Below are positions 50,751 to 58,917 of a DNA stretch of 64,000 bases, piece by piece (within the stretch, counting starts at the first letter, position 1; the number at the start of each line of letters is the position of its first letter). The notes under the pieces were generated by a model. The model was not told the DNA's origin. It worked only from the letters and a program-made list of their open reading frames with translations, and searched no databases. The position numbers and the translations under genes were made by a program. Source of the stretch: Parashewanella spongiae. GTDB lineage: Bacteria; Pseudomonadota; Gammaproteobacteria; Enterobacterales; Shewanellaceae. Location: NCBI RefSeq assembly GCF_004358345.1, contig NZ_CP037952.1:4030001-4094000 (forward strand). Direction: 5' to 3'.

Positions 50751-50787
50751 TGTTGTTACACTTCTCTCAGCCCCTTCACTTTGCTTA

Positions 50788-52068
50788 TCATCTTGTCGTG
50801 GGTAAATACTCAAGACCAGCTTGGCGTAATTTTTCGTAAGCACCTCGTGATAGATACTTGCTTCGACGTTGACTTAAGCGACGATGCCAGCGATAGAACC
50901 GGTTTACTACAAATCCATTTATTCTGAAAAATACACCTCTGGGATAACCTATCCCAGCAAAATAGTGTTTCCATCCCCTCAGAACTTGATTAACTTTATT
51001 TATCAGTACGCCAAGTGTATTTGAGGTTCGATGCTTCACTATGTCTCTGAGTTTATTTTTCAGCTTTGTTTGGCTCTTCTTAGACGCCTGTATCTTAATG
51101 TAACTGGTGCCTTTGATGAGGCCTGTGATCCGTTGAAAGTTAAAACCGAGGAAATCAAACTCATTCATCAGCTTTCCCATATCCACACAGTGGGTTTTAC
51201 TTTGATTTAGCTTCAGACCTTCATAACTTAATTGCTGTGTTATTCAGTCCAGTTGCTCTTGTGTGTAGGTTTGCTTATGAAGTACAACAAAATCATCTGC
51301 ATAGGTAACGATTTTACACGGTGTTTTTTCGTGTATTTTCAAACAGAAATCGTTGAGATAGATGTTAGCCAGTAGTGGAGAGATAACTCCGCCTTGTGGA
51401 GTGCCACATCGGCTTGCTTCTATTCGCCATTTCCCGTTGACCGTCTCTATGCTGATGGGCGCTTTGATAAAGCTTTTCAGTAAACTCAGAAAGCTGCTGT
51501 CGCTTATTCGCCTTTCTATTTTTGTCATCAACTTAGCGTGCGGAATGGTATCGAAATAGGCGCTCAAGTCAGCATCGAGTACGTGCTGATAGCCTTGTTT
51601 TAGGCTCATTTCAATGACTTTTACCGCTTGCTGGGCGCTTCGACATGGACGATAACCATAACTGTGTTCATGTAAATGAGGTTCGTAGACGGGTTGCATC
51701 ACTATTGTCATCGCCATTTGCACAATTCTGTCACTGATTATCGGGATCCCAAGTTTCCGCGTTTTGCCGTTGTCTTTGAGTATTTCTACTCGTTTGACTG
51801 GGCTAGGTCGATAGTTTTTCTGTTGTAATTGAGTTTGAATTTCTTTTAACAGCGCAACGACTTTCTTTTGCTGCTCTAGATAACTGAATGTGATGCCATC
51901 AATTCCTGCTCCGCCTTTATTGGCTTTGCATCGTCGATAGGCTTCTTCGAGTATATCTAGGCGACTGAGTTTATCGTACAAGCTGTAAAATCGAAGCTCC
52001 GAGTTAAGCTTTGAGCGTAAGTAAAGTTTTCGCTGTAATATTCTGATATTTACTGGAGTGTTAGCCAT
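50788..52068 (-). pseudogene. Group II intron reverse transcriptase/maturase, interrupted by one stop
   Basis: The first 274 codons hold the RT fingers and palm: [14 protein letters not shown] near residue 50, the [12 protein letters not shown] region, [28 protein letters not shown] and the catalytic YADDF near 254. An in-frame TGA (51244-51246) follows EQLD. The same frame continues without shift (ITQQLSYEGLKLNQSKTHC, then FDFLGFN) through the maturase X domain (LRGWKHYFAGIG) to 50788. No HNH endonuclease domain is present. A single substitution explains the break (TGG or CGA to TGA). The truncated product would lack the thumb and maturase. Confidence 0.9.
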
Positions 52069-52678
52069 ATGGCAATTTCACCTCAAAAGTTACGTTAAAA
52101 AACGGGTGTAACACTGAGCCCCTTCCCTGATGTAAAGTTATGTTGTCTTCACGGTTAACGGTACTATGGGCTCATCCGACTGCCTGAGCGCCCTATCTGA
52201 AATTTCGGTTTACCTTATATTCGGATAGTGCAAGTCACTACCTTCCAACACTCAGGCTCTCCCACGTTCACTTTATTTCCTTCAATACATGCCACTTCAT
52301 ATTACGCCGGAAGATCAAACAGATGCATTTACCAGTTGCTTCTCTGTTTGTGTCAGGGTTCGTCAACTAGGAAAGACTCCCCATCTTCATTTTTTGATTT
52401 ACGACGCTTAACTGAATTCGCTTGATGCTGCGGCCTACATTGCATCTCAACCTTTATTCAAGGCCTTTGTCACAGGGCTTCATGTCATAGCGGTTACCCA
52501 TTATGCATGCCCGTCAGATTTCGGGATGAACTGGTAATTATCCCGTCAGGTACGTTTCAACCTGATGGACTTATTATAAATAATAACGTTGCTGTCTCTG
52601 GTTTATGGCCATGTAATCGCTTGGCTGCGTATACGTTGAGACAAATCCCGCAACAGAATAAAGCGCTTCGTGGCGCTC

Positions 52679-52910
52679 CCTAGAAACATCAGTTGACTAC
52701 GTTCTCAAGCGTAGAAAAAATGGCTGATAGTAAGGCGTAGCTTGCAGCAAGTAGTTATTCTACTTGCAAAAGTTACAACGCAGATAGCAGCCATTTTAGC
52801 AAGCTTGTAAGCGTAGAGCACTTCACTCATTAGGTGAAAGCCATGATAATAAAATCATCCAATTGCTCAAACAGTTACTCATATACTCAGCGTTCAACTG
52901 ATGTTTTTAC
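52679..52910 (-). repeat. Family B element, long form, reversed
   Basis: About 232 bp, starts CCTAGAAACATCAGTTGAC and ends GTTCAACTGATGTTTTTA. It is the reverse of the copy at 49048. The interior has a nested hairpin: AAAATGGCTG (52717-52726) with CAGCCATTTT (52788-52797), and inside it GCAAGTAG-TTATT-CTACTTGC (52747-52767). AAGCGTAG direct repeats flank the hairpin (52707-52714 and 52809-52816). No clear target duplication here. Confidence 0.8.
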
Positions 52911-53237
52911 CGTGAAAATAGCCGCTAACACCTATTCCCAAGCCTGTTAGTGAAAGCATAAAAGCTAAAAATCACTTCGCCTTTAGCTTAGGTTGGAAAT
53001 AATCTTCAAATCTCAGCGAATACAATTTTCATGGTGTAGGGTGATAGAAAAATAGTAGCCAAAGTAAATGCATGTGACATCTATGCCTATCATGAACGTT
53101 TAGGTTCATGTTTAGGTTCATAGTTTGAGTGCAATACAAGACGTGAGGAGGGACGCATAGCCGTAGCTATGCAACCTGAGACACAACGCTGTAAAGTGCT
53201 TAAGATATGAGCAAAATATTTAATAATTTATCGTCAG
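52911..53237. other. Intergenic filler without a gene
   Basis: No credible open frame. It contains a short tandem repeat of TTTAGGTTCATG near 53098-53122 and an inverted repeat GCATAG-CCGTAG-CTATGC near 53155-53172 within a GACGTGAGGAGGGACG context. It lies between family B and the right part of A copy 4. Confidence 0.4.
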
Positions 53238-53502
53238 GTACTTATATTCCCTACGGCCGCCATACAAAACTGGCGTTCAACGCACTTAGTGCTTTTATCG
53301 GGATAGTTCAAGAACGTGCAACGCAGTAATGGAACCCTTTAGCCTTGCCCTTCGGGAGCTTGTATGCGCACACTTTGCTTTATAAAGAATACTTCGCAAA
53401 ATTATCTCAACGCAGATAACTATCGGCGGTTTTCACCAATTTCGTTTGTACTTTGAGCGCATACATAGCTCTGAGTTGAGCATTTAATTATGTAATGGAT
53501 AT
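53238..53502 (+). repeat. Family A element, copy 4, right fragment
   Basis: Resumes at GTACTTATATTCCCTACGG, exactly where the left fragment (50383-50459) stops. It continues through the CGCCATACAAAACTGGCG hairpin (53258-53275) to a degraded right end TTAATTATGTAATGGATAT. It ends 90 bp before the methyltransferase ATG. Confidence 0.82.
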
Positions 53503-53592
53503 AAGAAGCAGGCAGCAAGTGTTGTGCTTCTTATTTCGATCAATGTTAAAATTCTTGCTCATTTATCGCTTTCACATCTTCAGGCCCATTTT

Positions 53593-54942
53593 ATGACTGA
53601 TTTTCAGGTCTCATCACAACAAACTTGTTCTTTGATGGCGCAAACTCCCGCTCAAAAAAGAGCTTTAAGTTATGCCCTCACTATTCATCGTTTATTTACT
53701 CAGATAATGGACAGCAAACAACCGGCAGATCGTGTGTTAGCTCATTATTTCAGAGAAAATAAAAAGCATGGTTCAAAAGACCGTCGCGTGATACGTGAAA
53801 CTTTATTTGCAATGTTTCGCTGGTGGGGCTGGCTAGGTAAAACTTTACCGATTCAATCAAGAGCAGATGTAGATTCCCATTGGCTTTCAGTCATGTTGAG
53901 TTCAGCACTTTTAGAAAAACAAAGTTGGCCTATAGTAATTAAGGCATGGGGTGAATTAGCCAATGTTGAGCATGAGTTAATAACTCATTCAAACGATATC
54001 GACACTCCATTAGCGGTTATTAAAAATTTATACCCTGAGATTGAATTCAAATTAACAGAATTATTGCCAGAAAGTTTTTGGAAACATCACGCCCTTGATA
54101 AACAAAACAGCCTTTCTTTAGTTGAGTCAATGTCATCACGTCCTCCTATTTGGGCACGTTCTCAATACGCTGAAACAAGCTATATCATTGAAAGTTTAAA
54201 TAAACAGGATTTCGATGCGAACAAAAGTACCCACTTTCCTGACGCAATTAACTTAGGGCACAAAAGCCTTAACCTCAATCAATTAAAGCTTTATCAACAA
54301 GGTAAAATTGAGATTCAAGATCTAGCGTCACAAACTATCGGGCATGTATGTGATCCTAAACCTAATGAGCTGTGGTGGGATGCATGCAGCGGTGCTGGCG
54401 GGAAAGCATTACAGCTAACGGCAATGATGTACTCACAAGACACTGATAGAAAAGGCGAAGTCGTGGCTTCTGATATTAGAAAACAAGCATTAGATGAGCT
54501 TTATAAACGTATGCAGCGCGCTCAAGTGAATCATATTCAAATTAAGCATTGGGCGTCTGAGCATATTCCTGTTCCTATTGAACATTTTGATGGCGTTTTA
54601 GTTGATGCGCCATGTAGCTGCACAGGCACTTGGCGACGTAACCCTGACATGCGTTGGACGGATGATTTATCAACACTAGACGACGTTTCTGCACTACAGC
54701 TTGATATTCTTACTAAAAGTAGCGCGGCAGTGAAACAGGGTGGACGATTAATTTATGCGACTTGCTCAATAATTAAAGCTGAAAATGAAGATGTTGTTTC
54801 AACATTTTTAGCAAATAATCCTGAATTCAATTTAGAGCCAATTATTAATCCTTTCACTAATAAAGAGGCTTCTACGCTGACTATTTGGCCGTATGAAGCC
54901 AATAGCGACGGTATGTTTGTTGCCAGAATGATTAAAGCGTGA
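53593..54942 (+). CDS. RsmB/NOP2/Sun-family RNA (cytosine-5) methyltransferase
   Basis: SAM-dependent enzyme, 449 residues from the ATG at 53593. Motif I is WWDACSGAGGKALQLTAM (about 266). Motif IV VDAPCSCTGTWRRNPDMRW carries one catalytic cysteine and motif VI YATCSI the second. It has an N-terminal helical region but no obvious PUA domain. The frame is open back to a GTG at 53524, but that part has no ribosome site. The exact target RNA (16S rRNA position or tRNA) cannot be told. It is preceded by the right end of a split family A element. Confidence 0.88.
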   Translation: MTDFQVSSQQTCSLMAQTPAQKRALSYALTIHRLFTQIMDSKQPADRVLAHYFRENKKHGSKDRRVIRETLFAMFRWWGWLGKTLPIQSRADVDSHWLSVMLSSALLEKQSWPIVIKAWGELANVEHELITHSNDIDTPLAVIKNLYPEIEFKLTELLPESFWKHHALDKQNSLSLVESMSSRPPIWARSQYAETSYIIESLNKQDFDANKSTHFPDAINLGHKSLNLNQLKLYQQGKIEIQDLASQTIGHVCDPKPNELWWDACSGAGGKALQLTAMMYSQDTDRKGEVVASDIRKQALDELYKRMQRAQVNHIQIKHWASEHIPVPIEHFDGVLVDAPCSCTGTWRRNPDMRWTDDLSTLDDVSALQLDILTKSSAAVKQGGRLIYATCSIIKAENEDVVSTFLANNPEFNLEPIINPFTNKEASTLTIWPYEANSDGMFVARMIKA

Positions 54943-55012
54943 TCCGCATCACACTTTAAAAACAATTAATTTTATGACAATGGCGCTTTAGTAAAATTTT
55001 TGCTAGTAATGA

Positions 55013-55332
55013 CTAGGGTCTGTTGATCTTTCGTGATTGTTTTTGCAGCGATAAATTGGTTATTTTATGCAAGGCTGAGTTTGTGAGGTTTAGTTATTAT
55101 CGACATACAAAACTGTCGTTACTTCGTTTCCAAATAAGAAAACGATAACGCAGCACCTTTGATTTAGAAAGAGCGACCAATTTACGCTCTCTCTTTTTTC
55201 GATGCTTTTGAGCATTCACTGTTCTGTGTTGTGACCAGCTCACTTAGATGGCTAAGCATCACTGCTCACGCCTTGAACAGATAAATGCTCAAATAGCACA
55301 AAATTTAATCCTGAAAGATCAACAGACCCTAA
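55013..55332 (+). repeat. Family C element, copy 2
   Basis: About 320 bp bounded by TAGGGTCTGTTGATCTTTCG and GAAAGATCAACAGACCCTA, a better preserved inverted end than copy 1. The hairpin CGACATACAAAACTGTCG is at 55101-55118. It lies in the 631-bp gap between the methyltransferase and the next secreted protein. The rest of the gap (55333-55573) probably holds the promoter of the downstream gene but no clear motif. Confidence 0.85.
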
Positions 55333-55573
55333 TAATTGTTCTGAAGCAGCCAAATTCGCCTCAAACAGTTACAAGTTAAAAATCAAAAGGTTACGAAAAG
55401 GGAAGAATAACACTTACCAAGACGTAAATAATCTTTGTTACACGAAATCTCGACACGTTATCAACATGTCGACGCGAATATCCCGATGTTCAATAAATCG
55501 CGTTGAGACAAGTTCATCAGTTTTATAAGTGAAACAGATGAACGCTTAATATAACTGATTGAAGGTGTTTCAA

Positions 55574-57202
55574 ATGATAATAAAGAAAGTTCTAAGCAGT
55601 GCCGCCCTCGCTTCACTTGCACTTATCAGCCAAGCGTCTTTTGCCACTACTCAAACAAGTCAGCAAGTTTCTAACGTCCAATCAACGATGCTTCAGACTG
55701 GTAAAGGTTACGAGGTAAAAGAATTCACCATGAACCAAGGTTTTCAAGGTGATCAACAATCTACAACTTTATATTTCATCTACTCAGCTCAAGGTGCAAA
55801 AAACGCAGCCGCAGAGGCTGGTTTGCCACTCAATGAGCGTGATGATGTCATCCAAGACTTTGCAAATGGTGGCCTAGGAGGTTGTAATGCTGCCAGTGAT
55901 CACTGCTTTACGACTGGTGATGATGACTCTTATCAAATTATTATTATTGATAAAGATTTGGCTCAACAAGATAACTTTAAATCTACAGCGGATATGAATT
56001 CCTACCTCGCTCAGCGAGGCTTACTTAAAGCTCGCCAGCAAGAAATTAAAGCATTGCAGTCACAAGGAATAAAGGTAGACAGTAATAATTTGCAAACAAT
56101 AAGCTGTTCCAGCACTAATCATGGAAAAAAAAGCTTCCACAAAACATTAAACTTTCCATTCAGTAAAACAGACTCTACGGGTGGCAATAATGCATCCCTT
56201 TCTTATTCTGTAGATGCTAATGCCCAAGTTGATGGTTCTGCCGCTGTAAACTACTTATATAAAAGTAAGTTCTGTGTACCTTATAAAGTACAAATCAGTC
56301 AAATCGATGCCGAAGCAAAATTTGCGTTAACAGGAAACATCAGTTTACAAGGTGTTGCAAAGGGTGAATTATCCCCATCCTCATGGAATTTGTATAATGG
56401 CAACATATCCAGTGGTTGGTTTTCTGTGGGCCCTATCCCTATCCAATATGATATCAATCTACCAGTAACCGCTGGAATATCTAAAGTAGCTTTTGAGGCT
56501 AGAGGAGATATCAGTCTTAAAAAAGACCTAAACATTACTGGTAACTATAAATACGCTTGCTATCAATCCAAATGCAGTAAAGTCAGTTCAAATTTTTCAG
56601 ATAATGGAGCCTTCGATAAAGACAACTTAAGTTACCCTGTTCTCGCAACAGCTAAAGTCGTACCATTTGTTAAACTTTCGGTTCGCGGGAGTCTGTATAA
56701 CGATTTAATTTGGGCTAGAGCAGGCACACAAGAAGATGTCTCTATTGGTTTAAATGGTTATGCTGGTAATCAATGTGGAAATGGTAACGGCATTGGAAAT
56801 GACGATTATGTAACCTCAGCTATTGCGAACGTAAAATTACAAGCAAGAGCTTTCGCAGAGGGTCGTTTTTTCCATGATCAAAACTGGAACTTGCTTGATA
56901 AAAACTTAAAGTTCCTTGATCTGCTAAACCCAAGCACGGCTCTTTCTCCAATTGTGCGAGCCAATGTTCAAGGACAAAATGTTAACCTCAATGTATCAAT
57001 TCGTTCTTGTATGAGAGATCTAGATAGCAGTTTCCAAAACTTTTCTGTGCAATGGGGGGATGGTGCTAGTGATAACATAAGTAATCTTTCAGGGGCTCGT
57101 AACATTCATCATTCATTTTCAAGTCCCGGTACATACAATATAACAGTGACACATGATAACGGCGCACAAACTCAGAGCGCAGTATCGATAGGCACTATCT
57201 AG
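55574..57202 (+). CDS. Secreted protein with C-terminal PKD-like domain
   Basis: 542 residues from the ATG at 55574, which lies eight bases after TTGAAGG; a TTG at 55559 is rejected. A signal peptide ends about SQASFA. The body (30-450) has about eight cysteines and beta-rich repeats and is not recognised. The last 75 residues (FQNFSVQWGDGASDNISNL ... HHSFSSPGTYNITVTHDNG) are a PKD fold. It is probably an exported adhesion- or enzyme-associated protein. It is monocistronic with a strong terminator. Confidence 0.75.
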   Translation: MIIKKVLSSAALASLALISQASFATTQTSQQVSNVQSTMLQTGKGYEVKEFTMNQGFQGDQQSTTLYFIYSAQGAKNAAAEAGLPLNERDDVIQDFANGGLGGCNAASDHCFTTGDDDSYQIIIIDKDLAQQDNFKSTADMNSYLAQRGLLKARQQEIKALQSQGIKVDSNNLQTISCSSTNHGKKSFHKTLNFPFSKTDSTGGNNASLSYSVDANAQVDGSAAVNYLYKSKFCVPYKVQISQIDAEAKFALTGNISLQGVAKGELSPSSWNLYNGNISSGWFSVGPIPIQYDINLPVTAGISKVAFEARGDISLKKDLNITGNYKYACYQSKCSKVSSNFSDNGAFDKDNLSYPVLATAKVVPFVKLSVRGSLYNDLIWARAGTQEDVSIGLNGYAGNQCGNGNGIGNDDYVTSAIANVKLQARAFAEGRFFHDQNWNLLDKNLKFLDLLNPSTALSPIVRANVQGQNVNLNVSIRSCMRDLDSSFQNFSVQWGDGASDNISNLSGARNIHHSFSSPGTYNITVTHDNGAQTQSAVSIGTI

Positions 57203-57242
57203 CTGTATTAAATTTATATTTTAAACTGTGAAAACATTGCTG

Positions 57243-57273
57243 ACCTGATACTCTTGAGTATCAGGTTTTTTTA
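57243..57273 (+). terminator. Terminator after the PKD protein gene
   Basis: The near-perfect palindrome ACCTGATACTC-TT-GAGTATCAGGT is followed by TTTTTTATTT. Confidence 0.92.
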
Positions 57274-57290
57274 TTTATCAAGAGCTAACT

Positions 57291-57773
57291 ATGTCTACAT
57301 CCTTTTATGAGCTTTCGGCTACAGATATTAATGGCGACGAGCTACCACTGCGAAATTATCAAGATAAGGTATTACTCATAGTCAATACTGCAAGTGGCTG
57401 TGGGTTTACTCCACAATATCAAGGACTCGAATCACTTTATCAAAAGTACCAAACTGATGGCTTTACGGTGCTAGGTTTTCCATGTAACCAATTTGGTAAG
57501 CAAGAAAAGGGTTCTGAAAAAGAAATAGCCTCTTTTTGTGAGTTAAACTTTGGGGTTACTTTCCCTTTATTTTCTAAAGTTGAGGTGAATGGCGACAACA
57601 CACATCCAATTTTTAAGTATCTAAAGCAATCTGCAAAAGGATTACTTGGCTCAGAATCAATTAAGTGGAATTTCACCAAATTTTTAGTGAACAAAAAAGG
57701 CGAAGTCATAAAGCGCTACGCACCAACAACAAAACCAGAAGCTATCAAATTAGATATTGAATCGCTATTGTAG
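57291..57773 (+). CDS. Glutathione peroxidase family protein
   Basis: Peroxide-reducing enzyme of the thioredoxin fold, 160 residues. The peroxidatic cysteine lies in NTASGCGFTPQYQGLESLY (about 37). The catalytic glutamine is in FPCNQFGKQEKGS (about 71), and the Trp-Asn pair in IKWNFTKFLVN. The second cysteine in FPCNQ suggests a thioredoxin-dependent (BtuE-like) mechanism. It is followed 76 bp on by the metallopeptidase gene. Confidence 0.93.
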   Translation: MSTSFYELSATDINGDELPLRNYQDKVLLIVNTASGCGFTPQYQGLESLYQKYQTDGFTVLGFPCNQFGKQEKGSEKEIASFCELNFGVTFPLFSKVEVNGDNTHPIFKYLKQSAKGLLGSESIKWNFTKFLVNKKGEVIKRYAPTTKPEAIKLDIESLL

Positions 57774-57849
57774 TTGTTACTCTTACAGGAAGATATTATA
57801 TTGTATGCAAAACGATGTAATATCTTCTTACTTAACAGGGACGACAATA

Positions 57850-58710
57850 ATGAAAAAAACACTTGCTATGCTGACAACCTGCTTACTGCCTTTAAGCACA
57901 CCATTAGCAGAAACTAACACTCCTTTAAATGATGTGTTAAACCAGCAACATCAATGCAGCCCTACAATTCAAATTCGCTCTCAAGATCTTACGGCTCAGC
58001 AACTAAGTGATGCCTGTAAATTGTTATCAAAACAAGAAGCACAATTTCACCGTTTTTTTAAAACAGAAAGTAACCCAGTGAACGATGATAACAACAATAG
58101 CATGAGAGCAAATGTCTACGCCGACAGAAATTCGTATGTTACTCATGTAACAAACCATTTTGATGTGCCAAGTGACAATGGCGGCATGTATCTAGAGGGC
58201 CTTCCCCATAAGCAAGACAATCACGCCGAATTTGTGGCCTATGAAAAAAACGGTAAAATTTGGAATTTGGCTCATGAATATGTCCATTATTTAGATGGCC
58301 GGTTTAATTTATACGGTGATTTCTGTGCCTCATTGCATGACTCACACAGCGCACCAGAATATTGTCCTAAGCCTTCTCCTGCATACCCTCATCTCGTTTG
58401 GTGGTCAGAAGGCATAGCTGAATACATCAGCAAAGGTGATAAACACCCAAACGCATTCAACGCCGCAAAAACAAATGAATACAAACTCAGTGAATTGTTT
58501 AATACAAGTTACGAAAATAACGGAGGCTCTAAGCGAATTTATCACTGGGGTTACTTAGCCACTCGTTTCATGATGGAAAAACATCGTACCGATGTAGAAA
58601 AAATGCTTGAACTAACCAGAGAAGGTAAGTACAAAGATTATCAATCGCTTGTGAAGAGCTGGGGAACTAAATTTGATGCTGAGTTTACTACATGGCTAAA
58701 ACAATTTTAA
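57850..58710 (+). CDS. Small secreted M9-type (collagenase-like) metallopeptidase
   Basis: 286 residues from the ATG at 57850, which follows AGGGAC. The longer frame from 57757 would overlap the peroxidase and hide the signal peptide (MKKTLAMLTTCLLPLSTPLA). The zinc motif HEYVHYLDGRFNLYGDF (HExxH) and the downstream glutamate in WWSEGIAEYISKGDKHPN match the gluzincin peptidase M9 domain of Vibrio collagenase. The activator domain and the PKD and collagen-binding modules of true collagenases are absent, so the substrate is uncertain. Confidence 0.82.
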   Translation: MKKTLAMLTTCLLPLSTPLAETNTPLNDVLNQQHQCSPTIQIRSQDLTAQQLSDACKLLSKQEAQFHRFFKTESNPVNDDNNNSMRANVYADRNSYVTHVTNHFDVPSDNGGMYLEGLPHKQDNHAEFVAYEKNGKIWNLAHEYVHYLDGRFNLYGDFCASLHDSHSAPEYCPKPSPAYPHLVWWSEGIAEYISKGDKHPNAFNAAKTNEYKLSELFNTSYENNGGSKRIYHWGYLATRFMMEKHRTDVEKMLELTREGKYKDYQSLVKSWGTKFDAEFTTWLKQF

Positions 58711-58857
58711 ATTATTTACTTTTTTTGGGAACCAATATAAAAATAGGCAGTCATAATTAATGAACAGATTATTTTAACTTAGTTAATAGCTTTGTTTGTT
58801 CATCATCATTCTCCCTTTATTGATGTATTTTTATCATAAACTTCCTAATAGGAAGAC

Positions 58858-58885
58858 AGCGACCTAAACTAGGTCGCTTTTTTTT
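58858..58885. terminator. Terminator between convergent genes
   Basis: The stem AGCGACCT / AGGTCGCT with a 5-base loop is followed by TTTTTTTT on the plus strand. It ends the metallopeptidase transcript. On the minus strand it is downstream of the chemoreceptor stop. Confidence 0.85.
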
Positions 58886-58917
58886 ATCCAAAATTTGATG
58901 CTCTTTTTGGTAAGGGA

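Larger units (their letters stand above)
50668..52600 (-). mobile_element. Group II intron, probably defective
   Basis: The minus strand reads domain I-IV-like leader, reverse transcriptase, domain V and domain VI. Upstream of the RT, GTGAACGTGGGAGAGCC and GGCAGTCGGATGAGCCCATAGTACC are typical group II intron sequence near the RT start. The 3' end is placed at 50668, where the domain VI stem (CTGCTGG...CCAGTAG) is followed by CCTACTCTAC. The 5' end is uncertain (about 52550-52680) because I see no clean GTGYG start. The RT has an internal stop, so autonomous mobility is unlikely. Confidence 0.75.

Noticed and set aside
52228-52425. 65-residue plus-strand ORF
   Set aside because: Antisense to the structured 5' part of the group II intron; RNA structure rather than coding explains the sequence.
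52717-52797. Family B hairpin as an integron attC site
   Set aside because: No conserved R'/R'' core sites, no gene cassette and no integrase; elements end in transposon-like inverted repeats with target duplications.
48516-53502. Repeat cluster as a CRISPR array
   Set aside because: Repeats are long, irregularly spaced, inverted-ended elements; there are no uniform short repeats and spacers and no cas genes.
53524-53592. GTG-initiated extension of the RNA methyltransferase
   Set aside because: No ribosome site and hydrophobic, low-similarity residues; it begins in DNA just after the A repeat end.
57757-57849. Longer start for the M9-like peptidase
   Set aside because: It overlaps the peroxidase stop and would bury a clear signal peptide; the ATG at 57850 has a proper ribosome site.
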